From Nocardioides aquaticus (GTDB taxonomy: Bacteria > Actinomycetota > Actinomycetes > Propionibacteriales > Nocardioidaceae), in contig NZ_CP075371.1 in the NCBI RefSeq assembly GCF_018459925.1, forward strand, positions 4,464,001-4,528,000: a stretch of DNA of 64,000 nucleotides. The letters run 5' to 3'. The position numbers and the translations under genes were made by a program. Numbering within the stretch: position 1 is the first letter of the stretch; each line of letters starts with the position of its first letter. Of the stretch, positions 33,917 to 42,414 are shown piece after piece. Below the pieces are notes generated by a model. It was not told the DNA's origin. It saw only the letters and a list, made by a program, of their open reading frames with translations, and made no database searches.

Positions 33917-34420
33917 TCAGGGGTTGCGGCGCACGATCGCGACGTTGAGGGCCGTCGCGAACGCGTTCCAGCCGACGTACGGCGCCAGCGCCAGCGCGGC
34001 CCGGTCGTCACCGGCGGCGCGCGCCCGGCGGACGAGGTCGAGGGTCGAGGCCTGCAGCAGCACGATCTCGGCCAGCGCCCACCTCGGCTTCTCGGCGGTG
34101 AAGAACAGCCAGCACCATCCGGCGTTGAGGCCCATGTTCAGCCACAGCGCGCGCTCGACGTCGTGCCGGTCGTCGACCGGGACCCGCTCGAGCATCGAGG
34201 CGCCTGCGACCGCGGCCGCGGCGTAGAGCGCGGTCCACACCGGCCCGAAGACCGCGGCGGGAGGCTGCCAGGACGGCTTGCGCAGCGCGCGGTACCAGGG
34301 CGAGCCGGGCCTGGTCCCCAGCCCGCCGACGACCGCGCCGGCCAGGACGGGCGGGACCGTCCGCGCCAGGCGCCGCGGCAGGGCGAGGTGGTCGATCGAG
34401 GTCGTGGCGGGGGCGATCAC
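33917..34420 (-). CDS. TspO/MBR-family membrane protein
   Basis: 167 aa with five hydrophobic helices. Family landmarks are WYRALRKPSWQPPAAVFGPVW and WLNMGLNAGWCWLFF, with PYVGWNAFATALN in the last helix. TspO proteins bind porphyrins and other tetrapyrroles or related ligands in the membrane and act in oxidative or light stress. The N-terminal extension of about 20 residues before the first helix is unremarkable. GTG start. Located between DUF427 and M3 peptidase genes in one direction. Confidence 0.92.
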   Translation of the reverse strand: MIAPATTSIDHLALPRRLARTVPPVLAGAVVGGLGTRPGSPWYRALRKPSWQPPAAVFGPVWTALYAAAAVAGASMLERVPVDDRHDVERALWLNMGLNAGWCWLFFTAEKPRWALAEIVLLQASTLDLVRRARAAGDDRAALALAPYVGWNAFATALNVAIVRRNP

Positions 34421-34466
34421 GCAGGGGTCCTGACGGTGGTGGGGCGGGGGCGGGGGCGGTGGTGCG

Positions 34467-34973
34467 TCACCAGAACCGGCTCCCGGGGATGCCCTTGAAC
34501 GGGCCGACGACGCGCGAGGTGATCCAGCCGCCGTAGAAGTCCCCCGGCTGCGGCACCACGACCTCGCCGTCGACCGAGCACAGGTCGACCGCGCCGGGCA
34601 TGACCGCGACCATGCCGAGCAGGTCGCGGAAGCCGGGCGTCGGCTCGGGGTAGGTCCACGCGGCGCGCGGCGCGACGACCTCGCCCCGCTCGTCGCCGAC
34701 CAGGTCGAAGTACGAGGCGACGCCCTTCCACTCGCAGAAGCTGGAGCCGACGGTGGGCCGCAGCGCGCCCTCGACGAAGTCGAGGACCGGGACGTAGTAG
34801 GTGGGCGGGTGGCTGGTCTCGAGCACGCGTACGGAGTGTGTCGTCGAGGCCACGGTGCGCCCGCCCAGGACGATGTCCACGCGCTCGGTGCTGTGGTCCA
34901 GCGCCGGCGGCCGGGGGTAGTCCCACACCGACTCCTGGCCGGGTCCGGGGGTCTCGGGCACAGGTCGACTCAT
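34467..34973 (-). CDS. DUF427 family protein
   Basis: 168 aa from ATG 34973. DUF427 core: VDIVLGGRTVASTTHSVRVLE, PTYYVPVLDFV, FCEWKGVASYFDLV and AWTYPEPTPGF. A short C-terminal extension with a W-x-T-S segment follows the domain. The fold is a small beta barrel; no activity is established. ATG 34973 is preferred over an upstream in-frame start at 34994 because the family begins near this point. Confidence 0.88.
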   Translation of the reverse strand: MSRPVPETPGPGQESVWDYPRPPALDHSTERVDIVLGGRTVASTTHSVRVLETSHPPTYYVPVLDFVEGALRPTVGSSFCEWKGVASYFDLVGDERGEVVAPRAAWTYPEPTPGFRDLLGMVAVMPGAVDLCSVDGEVVVPQPGDFYGGWITSRVVGPFKGIPGSRFW

Positions 34974-35013
34974 GGCGCGGACGCTACCCCGCACCTCTCA
35001 CCCACCGGTCTCG

Positions 35014-35772
35014 TCACCAGGCGGTGCGGGCGGCGACGAGCCCGGACGCGGCGACCAGCCGTCGTACGCCCTGCTCGTGCGCGGGGTCGGTGAGCAGCAG
35101 CAGCCCGCGACCCGGCGGCGCGGCCAGCGCGGCCACGAGGTCGGGGAGCGGCACGCCGCGGCAGCCCGGGGGCCAGCCGTGAGCCCCGGCCTCGACGTAG
35201 CTGTCGGCGACCCCGACCTCCGCGTCGTCGTACGAGACCAGGACGACGAAGTGGCCGACGTCCCACCCGGCGAGCGGGTGGTCGCGCGGCCAGGTCGGAC
35301 CGGTGCGCAGGTTCGCCACCACGGCCACGGGGTCCCCGGCCTCGCGCAGGCCGACCAGCAGCCGGCCCCACGGGGCGGGGTCGGCACCGCGGCCGGCGGC
35401 GGGGACGGGCACGACGGCCACCGGCGCGACGTCGGGGAGGCCGGCGGCCAGCGGCGCGGCGTCGGTCCCGCTCCGCCCGGGGTCGTCGGCGCGGGGCAGG
35501 CCCTCCCAGGCGTCCGTGCGCAGCGGCGCCCCGACCGGACGCCAGGCCGGCTCGTCGTGGGGCCAGACCCGGGTCCCGGCCGCGAGGGCCAGGTCACCCA
35601 GGTCCGCGACGTCCGTGCCGTCGAGGAGGGCGTGCAGCGCCGAGCGGGCCGCGAACGGCCCGCAGAGCTGGTCCGGCTGGGGCAGCTGGGCGGGGTGCGC
35701 GGCCAGGACCCGGTCCGCGCCGGGCAGCAGCGCGGCCGGGTCGGGCCGGTCGGTGCCGGTCAGTACTGCCAC
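35014..35772 (-). CDS. Papain-like (C39-type) thiol peptidase-fold protein
   Basis: 252 aa from GTG 35772. A Cys-His-Asp arrangement fits a C39/papain-like fold: Cys37 in PDQLCGPFAARSAL, His174 in GWDVGHFVVLVSYDD and Asp190 in VGVADSYV. A 130-residue middle part has low similarity to anything I recognise; I associate the family tentatively with DUF6885. No signal or membrane span, so probably cytosolic. The start lies 13 nt inside the preceding glutamine-synthetase-like gene, so translation is tightly coupled and the two products are likely to act together. Confidence 0.68.
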   Translation of the reverse strand: MAVLTGTDRPDPAALLPGADRVLAAHPAQLPQPDQLCGPFAARSALHALLDGTDVADLGDLALAAGTRVWPHDEPAWRPVGAPLRTDAWEGLPRADDPGRSGTDAAPLAAGLPDVAPVAVVPVPAAGRGADPAPWGRLLVGLREAGDPVAVVANLRTGPTWPRDHPLAGWDVGHFVVLVSYDDAEVGVADSYVEAGAHGWPPGCRGVPLPDLVAALAAPPGRGLLLLTDPAHEQGVRRLVAASGLVAARTAW

Positions 35773-37169
35773 CGCAGCGAGGCCACGACGTCCTCGACCC
35801 CGCGGTCGGCGGCCCAGGCGGCGTCGGCGGCCCGGCAGGCCGCGAAGGCGCCCAGCAGCTCCGCGCCGAGCACCTCGCGGACGAGGTCGCTGCCGAGCAG
35901 GTCGGCCTGCTGCTGCTCGAAGGACGTGGCCAGCGGTCGGATCCCGGCGGCCTCGCGGCGGGCCCCGTCCCAGGTGCCGACGTCCTCCTGGACCGGCGCC
36001 GGCGGCTCGAGACCGTCGCGGACCCCGGCCAGGCCGGCCGCGATCGTCACCGCGAGGGCGAGGTAGGGGTTGGCCGAGGCGTCGCAGGCCTTGAGCTCGA
36101 CGTTAGTGACCTCGCTGCCGAGCAGCCGGCTCGCCGGCACGAGTCGGAGCGCGGCCTCGCGGTTCTCGACGCCCCAGAAGCCGTACGCGCCCGCCCAGTA
36201 GCCCGGCCGTCGCCGGAGCAGGGAGCCCGTGCTCGGGGCGGTGACCGCCGTGACACCGGGCAGCTCGCGCAGCAGCCCGGCCAGGTAACCGCGACCGACC
36301 GGGGACAGCCCGTGCTCGTCGCCGCCCGCGGCGGGGTCGCCGGTCAACGCGTTGCGGCCGGTCGCGGCGTCGACCAGGGAGGTGTGCAGGTGCCAGCCGT
36401 TGCCGGCGCCCGTGGTGCTGGCCAGCGGCGCGAAGCTGGCCCGCAGTCCGTGGGCCCGGGCGGCGGCGTGCACGGTCTGCCGGGTCAGCACCTGCGCGTC
36501 GGCCATCGTCAGCGCGTCGGCGACGTCGAGGGAGAGCTCGAGCTGCGCCTCGCCGTACTCCGCGTGCAGCTGCCCGACCCGCACGCCGTTGTCGCGCAGG
36601 TCGCGCAGCAGGGTCTCGACGAGGTCGTGGACGTCGAGCACCGCGTTGGCGGAGTACGCCGGGCCGCGCCGCGCGGGGTGCCAACCGCCGTCGTCGGTGT
36701 CGTGGGTCAGCACCATCTCGACCTCGAACCCGGCGCGCACCTCGAACCCGGCCTCGGCGGCCGCGGCCACCTGCCGCTCCAGCACGGCCCGCTGGTCGTA
36801 CGGCCAGGGGTCGCCGTCGGCCGTGAGCTGGCGGCCGGGCACCCACGCCAGGCCGGGCTGGCCGGCCAGCGCCACGATGCTGTCGAGGTCCTCGACGACC
36901 GGCACCAGGCGTACGTCGCCGGACGGTGTGGCCAGGCCCTCGTGGGCGAAGGTGATGCCGTCGTGGGAGTCGAAGACGCCGAACGCGGCGGTGATCCCGA
37001 CACCCCTGGTCAGCGCCGACGGCAGCTGCTCGAGCGGGACGACCCGCGAGCGCACGATGCCGTTGTTGTCGACCCAGCCGATGCTCACCCCGAGGACGCC
37101 GAGGCCCTCCAGCCGGGCGACGAGGGAGGCGGCATCGGGAGGCTGCGGGGCGGCGACGGGAGGCGTCAT
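35760..37169 (-). CDS. Glutamine-synthetase-family ligase (GlnA3/PuuA-like)
   Basis: 469 aa. N-terminal beta-grasp part with WVDNNGIVRSRVVPLEQL, then the GS catalytic domain: GFEVEMVL and HAEYGEAQLEL (metal-binding Glu), GAGNGWHLHTSL (ATP/Glu site), and RRRPGYWAGAYGFWGVENREAALRL. It lacks the adenylylation loop of true GlnA. Such paralogues ligate glutamate to amines (gamma-glutamyl-polyamine or -ethanolamine synthetases). Acceptor substrate unknown. It overlaps a thiol-peptidase gene and is divergent from an MFS exporter, with 67 nt between starts. Confidence 0.88.
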   Translation of the reverse strand: MTPPVAAPQPPDAASLVARLEGLGVLGVSIGWVDNNGIVRSRVVPLEQLPSALTRGVGITAAFGVFDSHDGITFAHEGLATPSGDVRLVPVVEDLDSIVALAGQPGLAWVPGRQLTADGDPWPYDQRAVLERQVAAAAEAGFEVRAGFEVEMVLTHDTDDGGWHPARRGPAYSANAVLDVHDLVETLLRDLRDNGVRVGQLHAEYGEAQLELSLDVADALTMADAQVLTRQTVHAAARAHGLRASFAPLASTTGAGNGWHLHTSLVDAATGRNALTGDPAAGGDEHGLSPVGRGYLAGLLRELPGVTAVTAPSTGSLLRRRPGYWAGAYGFWGVENREAALRLVPASRLLGSEVTNVELKACDASANPYLALAVTIAAGLAGVRDGLEPPAPVQEDVGTWDGARREAAGIRPLATSFEQQQADLLGSDLVREVLGAELLGAFAACRAADAAWAADRGVEDVVASLRWQY

Positions 37170-37236
37170 GCGGCGAAACTACCGCCCTGCGGTCACTGCG
37201 GGACGGCGCCGACCACGAGGCGTACATTCGCGCCAC

Positions 37237-38535
37237 GTGCACCTCCGCGGACTCGTGGCCGACACCCGGCCCCTGCGCAACGACCACTTCCGGCGGCTGT
37301 GGCTGGCCAACATCGTCACCGTCGTCGGCGCCCAGCTCACCGTCGTGGCGGTGCCGGCGCAGATCTACGCCCAGACCGGCTCGTCGGCCTACGTCGGGCT
37401 GACCGGCGTCTTCGGGCTGGTGCCGCTGGTGGTCTTCGGTCTCTGGGGCGGGGCGCTGGCCGACGTCTTCGACCGCCGCACGCTGCTGGTGGTCACCACG
37501 ACCGGGCTGATCGTGACCAGCGGGCTGTTCTACGTGCAGGCCGCGCTGGGGTCGACGGACGTGTGGCTGCTGCTGTCGCTGTTCGCGGTGCAGCAGGCGT
37601 TCTTCGCGGTCAACCAGCCCACCCGCAGCGCGGTGCTGCCACGCCTGCTCGAGCCCGGCCTGCTGCCGGCCGCCAACTCGCTGAACATGACCGTCATGCA
37701 GGCCGGCGCGATCGCCGGGCCCCTGGTGGCCGGCACGCTGATCCCGGTGGTCGGGTTCTCCTGGCTCTACCTGGTCGACACCATCACCCTGCTCGCGACG
37801 CTGTCCGCGGTCGTCCGGCTGCCGCCGCTGCCGATCGCGCGCGAGGAGGGGGCGGGGCCAGCCCGGACCCCCGGGCTGCGCTCGGTCGTCGAGGGCGTGG
37901 TCTACCTGCGCTCGCAGCCGGTGCTGATGATGTCGTTCGTCGTGGACGTCATCGCGATGGTCTTCGGGATGCCACGGGCCCTGTTCCCCCAGATCGCCGA
38001 CGAGTCGTTCGGCGGACCGGCCGGCGGTGGGCTGGCCTTCGCGCTGCTGTTCGCGGCCATCCCGATCGGCGCGGTGCTCGGCGGCGTGTTCTCGGGGTGG
38101 GTCTCCCGGGTCGAGGCCCAGGGCCGCGCCGTCGTGGTCTGCATCCTGGTGTGGGGCGCGGCGATGACCGGCTTCGGCGTCGCGGTCGGCGTCGCGGGCC
38201 TCGGTGGTGGCTGGCAGCGCCCGATGCTGCTGGCGGCCGTGCTGATGCTGGTGGTCGGCGGCGCCGCCGACATGGCCTCCTCGGCGTTCCGCAGCTCGAT
38301 GCTGCAGAGCGCCGCCTCCGACGCGGTGCGCGGGCGTCTGCAGGGCATCTTCATCGTGGTCGTGGCGGGTGGACCCAGGATCGCCGACGTCGGGCACGGC
38401 GTCGCGGCGGCGGCGGTCGGCACCGCGGTGGCCTCGGCCGGCGGGGGCCTTCTGGTGGTGGTGCTGACCGTGGCCGCCTCGCTCGCGGTGCCGTCGTTCG
38501 TGCGCTACCGGGTCACCCGGGCGCCGGTGGGCTGA
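37237..38535 (+). CDS. MFS transporter (EntS-like, MFS_3)
   Basis: 432 aa from GTG 37237 with 11-12 hydrophobic spans. The N terminus (LRNDHFRRLWLANIVTVVGAQLT) and the loop 2-3 motif (WGGALADVFDRRTLL) mark the MFS_3/EntS-type exporter group. Members export siderophores, drugs or unknown metabolites with proton antiport. A frame stays open far upstream but overlaps the glutamine-synthetase-like gene antisense and is a shadow. Co-regulation with the divergent ligase gene is possible. Confidence 0.88.
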   Translation: MHLRGLVADTRPLRNDHFRRLWLANIVTVVGAQLTVVAVPAQIYAQTGSSAYVGLTGVFGLVPLVVFGLWGGALADVFDRRTLLVVTTTGLIVTSGLFYVQAALGSTDVWLLLSLFAVQQAFFAVNQPTRSAVLPRLLEPGLLPAANSLNMTVMQAGAIAGPLVAGTLIPVVGFSWLYLVDTITLLATLSAVVRLPPLPIAREEGAGPARTPGLRSVVEGVVYLRSQPVLMMSFVVDVIAMVFGMPRALFPQIADESFGGPAGGGLAFALLFAAIPIGAVLGGVFSGWVSRVEAQGRAVVVCILVWGAAMTGFGVAVGVAGLGGGWQRPMLLAAVLMLVVGGAADMASSAFRSSMLQSAASDAVRGRLQGIFIVVVAGGPRIADVGHGVAAAAVGTAVASAGGGLLVVVLTVAASLAVPSFVRYRVTRAPVG

Positions 38536-38632
38536 CGCCGGTGGGCCGAGGCGGCCGCACCCGCGCCCGGTCGAAGGTCCCGCCACCTCCCCGGGTGGGG
38601 CCCCCACCCTGTCGACTGCCTAGCGTCGGAGG

Positions 38633-39619
38633 ATGACGAACTTCGGCTACACCCTGATGACCGAGCAGAGCGGACCGCGGGAGCTGGTGCGGTACGCCGT
38701 GGGCGCCGAGGAGGCCGGGTTCGACTTCGAGGTCAGCAGCGACCACTTCTCCCCGTGGTTGAAGGAGCAGGGTCACGCGCCGCACGCCTGGACGGTCCTC
38801 GGGGCGGTCGCCCACGCCACCGAGCGGGTCGGCCTGATGACCTACGTGACCTGCCCGACGATCCGCTACCACCCCGCGATCGTGGCCCAGAAGTCCGCGA
38901 CGCTGCAGCTGCTCGCCGAGGGGCGCTTCACCCTCGGCCTCGGCAGCGGGGAGAACCTCAACGAGCACGTGGTGGGCGAGGGCTGGCCCGCGGTGAAGCA
39001 GCGGCTCGAGATGCTCGAGGAGGCGATCGAGATCATCCGGGCGCTGCACACCGGCGAGGTCGTCGACTTCAAGGGCGAGTACTTCGACGTCGCCTCCGCC
39101 CACCTCTGGGACGTGCCCGAGCAGGGCGTCCCGATCGGTGTCGCGGCCGCCGGCCCGCGCGGCATCGCGACCTTCGGACCCGTCGCCGACCACCTGATCT
39201 CCACCGACCCGTTCCCGAGCCTGATCGAGACCTGGAACGCCACCGAGGGCTGCGCCCGCATCGGGGACGGCGCCCGCGCCGTCGGCCAGATCCCGATCTG
39301 CTGGGGCCCCGACGAGGCCGAGGCCACCCGGGTGGCGCACGAGCAGTTTCGCTGGTTCGCCGGCGGGTGGAAGGTCAACGCCGACCTCCCCACCCCCGCG
39401 GGCTTCGCCGGCGCCACCCAGTTCGTCCGCGAGGAGGACGTCGCGCAGAACATCCCCTGCGGTCCGGACCTGGACAAGATCGTCGAGTCGGTCTCGGCCT
39501 TCTGGGAGGCCGGCTTCACCGACATCGCCCTGGTCCAGGTCGGCGACGCCCGCCAGGAGCAGTTCCTGGCCGAGGTCGCCGGGCCGCTGCTGGACAAGCT
39601 CCGCGCCGCCGCCCCCTGA
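38633..39619 (+). CDS. F420-dependent LLM-class oxidoreductase (TIGR03557-like)
   Basis: 328 aa TIM-barrel. The start MTNFGYTLMTEQSGPREL and the segments VSSDHFSPWLKEQGHAPHAW, TYVTCPTIRYHPAIVAQ and LGSGENLNEHVVGEGWP are those of the TIGR03557/FGD-like F420 group. These use coenzyme F420 to oxidise or reduce sugars phosphates or other alcohols. The closest activity known in the neighbourhood of the family is F420-dependent glucose-6-phosphate dehydrogenase, but substrate is unproven. It ends 9 nt before the convergent relZ-like gene. Confidence 0.92.
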   Translation: MTNFGYTLMTEQSGPRELVRYAVGAEEAGFDFEVSSDHFSPWLKEQGHAPHAWTVLGAVAHATERVGLMTYVTCPTIRYHPAIVAQKSATLQLLAEGRFTLGLGSGENLNEHVVGEGWPAVKQRLEMLEEAIEIIRALHTGEVVDFKGEYFDVASAHLWDVPEQGVPIGVAAAGPRGIATFGPVADHLISTDPFPSLIETWNATEGCARIGDGARAVGQIPICWGPDEAEATRVAHEQFRWFAGGWKVNADLPTPAGFAGATQFVREEDVAQNIPCGPDLDKIVESVSAFWEAGFTDIALVQVGDARQEQFLAEVAGPLLDKLRAAAP

Positions 39620-39628
39620 CCGAGGGCC

Positions 39629-41455
39629 TCAGCCCGGCTCGGTCATCCGCTCCAGCCGCTGTCGCAGCAGGTCGCGCCGCCGGGCGTTGCCGGTCAGGTC
39701 GACGTAGCGCTCCCGGTACGCCGCGAGCAGCGCGTCGTCGAGCCGCCGGACCGCGCCCGGCGGAAAGCGGTAGCCGAGCCGCTCGTTCAGGTCGTCGAGG
39801 ACGCCGTCGCGCAGCACCTCGGCGAGCTCGTCGAACCGGGTGATCCCGAGCTCGAGCAGCAGCCCCGAGATCCACGCGTAGTGGTCGGTGCGCGACCAGC
39901 CGGCGTCGCCGTACTGCCCGGCGAGGAACGCTGCGAGCTCGCGGGGGTCCAACCGGGGGTCGTGCGGCTCGACCTCGACGACGCCGGCCCCGAGGGTGCC
40001 GCCCGTGCCGCCGGCGGTCCCGGCCGCGGGGTCCGCCGGCTGGGGCGCGGGGGTCCGCAACCGGTCGCGGATCGTCGAGAACTCCTGGTCGGCGAGCTCC
40101 AGCAGGCCGGCGGCCAGGGTGAAGCGACGGTCCAGGTCGCTGGCGTGCTCGGCGGGCACGCTGCCCTTGTAGCGGGCCTCGTGCTCGAACTCGGCCCACG
40201 CGTGCTGCAGGACCGTCCGCACCTGCACCTGGGCGACCAGCCCGCGCAGCTGCGCCCACTGCGGGTGGCTCTCCCGGGCCGCGTCCAGGCCGATCAGCAG
40301 GTGCCGGCTGGCGTAGCCGAACCGGCCCTCGCGCGCGGTGGCCAGGCCCATGTCGCGGTCGTCCTTCACGACGACCTGGTCGTCGAGCAGGTCGGCGACG
40401 GCGGCGACGTCGCCGCGGACGTAGGTGACGACGCGGACCCCGAGCTGGTCGGTGATGTCGTGCAGCGGCTCGGGGTAGGCAGCAGCCCCGCCTACCCGGC
40501 GCTCGGCCTTCTCGGCGAACGACGCCACGCTCTTGGTCCGTCCGGTGACCGAGAGGTAGTTGATCCCGGCCTCGTCGAGCACGGAGGTGACCAGCTCGAC
40601 GAACGCCTGGCCGGCCTCGACCAGGGCGGGGCGGCGCTGGGCGTACTCCTGCACCGCCGCGCGGACCGGGTCCTCGAGCCGCCAGGTCCGTCCGCCCGGC
40701 GACCCGGACCCCCCGGGTGCCCCGGCGGGGGCCGGCAGCCGCTCGGGAGGCAGCGCCGGGGTGACGATGGTGCCCGTCTCGAGGTCGCCGTAGGTCGTCG
40801 TCCGCGTCGGGTGGTGCTCGGCGAACCACGCGACGTAGGCGCAGAGGACCGCGTCGACCTGGTCCTCGACCACCCGCAGCTGGCTCTTGCGGGTGGCGGT
40901 CTCGACCTGGCCGCGCAGGGTCGTCCAGGCCTCGTCGACCGTGACGACGGTCTCGACGTGCCCGACGAGCAGGAGCAGCTCGCGGCGCAGCAGGTCCAGG
41001 TCGCGACCGGGCTTGGCCTTGTACTTCAACGTCTTCGCGAGCCCGAAGAGCGCCACGCTCGCGGCGTGGGGGTAGACCTCGATCGCCCGGCGCGCGCGGC
41101 GGCTGCGCGGGTTGACGTCGAGCCCCAGCCTCTTGGAGACCCGGGCCGCGCGGGTGCCGTCGGCGAACTCCGGCTTGCCGGTGTTGGCCGGGTGCGCGCC
41201 GGCCTCGAAGCGCCGGAAGTCGCGACCCAGCGCCTGCTCGGCCGGACGCGAGCCCGTCGGGTTGACGACCACGATCGGGGCGTCGATCCCGACCAGGCAC
41301 GGTCCCTCGACGTACGGCGCCAGCGCCTCGGCCACCTCGTCGTCGGTGCGCACCGTGCTGACGTGCAGCAGGCGCGCGTCGGCGTCGAGGACGGCCAGCC
41401 CCGTGGGGCTCTTCTCGCCCCAGGCCAGGTCGACGCCCACGAAGTGCACGTCCAC
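39629..41455 (-). CDS. relZ: DUF429 (RNase H-fold) fused to RelA/SpoT-type (p)ppGpp synthetase, RelZ-like
   Basis: 608 aa from GTG 41455. Residues 3-245 are a DUF429 nuclease-fold domain: Asp9 in GVDLAWG, Asp58 in IDAPIVV, Glu126 in IEVYPHA, Asp201 in EDQVDAVLCAY. A Gly/Ser/Pro linker follows. Residues 285-430 are a synthetase domain: GRTKSVASFAEKAERR, DITDQLGVRVV (Asp336), FGYASRHLLIGL, and VQVRTVLQHAWAEFEHEARYK. The C-terminal 170 residues are of unknown fold. The layout matches mycobacterial RelZ (RHII-RSD), which has RNase HII and alarmone-synthetase activities. The Glu of the usual E-x-Q-x-R-T motif is Gln409 here, so synthetase activity is uncertain. Only 38 nt separate it from psuG upstream. 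Confidence 0.82.
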   Translation of the reverse strand: MDVHFVGVDLAWGEKSPTGLAVLDADARLLHVSTVRTDDEVAEALAPYVEGPCLVGIDAPIVVVNPTGSRPAEQALGRDFRRFEAGAHPANTGKPEFADGTRAARVSKRLGLDVNPRSRRARRAIEVYPHAASVALFGLAKTLKYKAKPGRDLDLLRRELLLLVGHVETVVTVDEAWTTLRGQVETATRKSQLRVVEDQVDAVLCAYVAWFAEHHPTRTTTYGDLETGTIVTPALPPERLPAPAGAPGGSGSPGGRTWRLEDPVRAAVQEYAQRRPALVEAGQAFVELVTSVLDEAGINYLSVTGRTKSVASFAEKAERRVGGAAAYPEPLHDITDQLGVRVVTYVRGDVAAVADLLDDQVVVKDDRDMGLATAREGRFGYASRHLLIGLDAARESHPQWAQLRGLVAQVQVRTVLQHAWAEFEHEARYKGSVPAEHASDLDRRFTLAAGLLELADQEFSTIRDRLRTPAPQPADPAAGTAGGTGGTLGAGVVEVEPHDPRLDPRELAAFLAGQYGDAGWSRTDHYAWISGLLLELGITRFDELAEVLRDGVLDDLNERLGYRFPPGAVRRLDDALLAAYRERYVDLTGNARRRDLLRQRLERMTEPG

Positions 41456-41493
41456 ACCCTGCCCTACCTCGCCGACAGGGCGGCCGACGCGTC

Positions 41494-42414
41494 CTAGCAG
41501 CCGGCGTACTCCCGGGCGATCGCCGCGCCGAGGCGGGCGTTGTGCCGCACCAGCGCGATGTTGGTGGTCAGGCTCGCGCCGTCGGTGAGCTCGACGATCC
41601 GGCCCAGCAGGTACGGCGTGACCTCCTTGCCGCGCAGGCCGCGGTCGTCGGCGTCGGCCAGGGCCCGGGCGATCACGCCGTCCATCTCCGCGGCCGGGAT
41701 CTCGTCGGCCACCGGCACCGGGTTGGCCACCACGACACCGCCGGCCAGGCCGAGGTCCCACTTCGCGCGCATCACCGCGGCGACCTCGGCGGCCCCGTCG
41801 ACGCGCATCGGGGCGCCGTGGCCGCTGCTGCGGGAGTAGAAGGAGGGGAACTCGTCGCTGCCCTCGACCAGGACCGGCACGCCCAGGGTCTCGAGCGCCT
41901 CGAGGGTCAGGCCGATGTCGAGGATGCTCTTGACCCCGGCCGAGACCACGGCGACGTCGGTGACGGCCAGCTCGGTGAGGTCGGCGGACAGGTCGAAGGT
42001 CTGCTGCGCCCCACGGTGGGCGCCGCCGAGGCCGCCGGTGACGAACGTGCGCACGCCCGCCAGCGCGGCCAGCCGCATCGTCGCGGCCACCGTCGTGGCC
42101 CCGTGCAGCCCGCGGGCCACGACGTACGGCAGGTCGCGGCGACTGACCTTGGTGACGCCGGGGTCGCTGGCCAGCAGCTCGAGGTCCTCGGGGGTCAGCC
42201 CCACCCGGGGCCGGCCGCCGAGCACCGCGACGGTGGCCGGGGTCGCGCCGGCGTCGCGGACGATGCCCTCCACCTCGACGGCCATCTCCACGTTGCGGGG
42301 GTACGGCATCCCGTGGCTGATGATCGTGCTCTCCAGCGCGACGACGGGCCGGCCCTCGGCCAGGGCTGCGGCCACCTCGTCGGACAGGGTCAGCATCGGG
42401 TGCGGGGTGCTCAC
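41494..42414 (-). CDS. psuG: Pseudouridine-5'-phosphate glycosidase
   Basis: 306 aa. Characteristic blocks: VVALESTIISHGMPYPRN, GGRPRVGLTPEDLELLA, RDLPYVVARGLHGATTVAATM, VFVTGGLGGAHRGA-type loop (here TFVTGGLGGAHRGAQQTFD), VVSAGVKSILDIGLTLE with the catalytic Lys, and GHGAPMRVDG. It cleaves pseudouridine 5'-phosphate to uracil and ribose 5-phosphate in the cytosol. GTG 42414 overlaps the psuK stop by 4 nt, so kinase and glycosidase are coupled. No permease for pseudouridine is adjacent. Confidence 0.95.
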   Translation of the reverse strand: MSTPHPMLTLSDEVAAALAEGRPVVALESTIISHGMPYPRNVEMAVEVEGIVRDAGATPATVAVLGGRPRVGLTPEDLELLASDPGVTKVSRRDLPYVVARGLHGATTVAATMRLAALAGVRTFVTGGLGGAHRGAQQTFDLSADLTELAVTDVAVVSAGVKSILDIGLTLEALETLGVPVLVEGSDEFPSFYSRSSGHGAPMRVDGAAEVAAVMRAKWDLGLAGGVVVANPVPVADEIPAAEMDGVIARALADADDRGLRGKEVTPYLLGRIVELTDGASLTTNIALVRHNARLGAAIAREYAGC

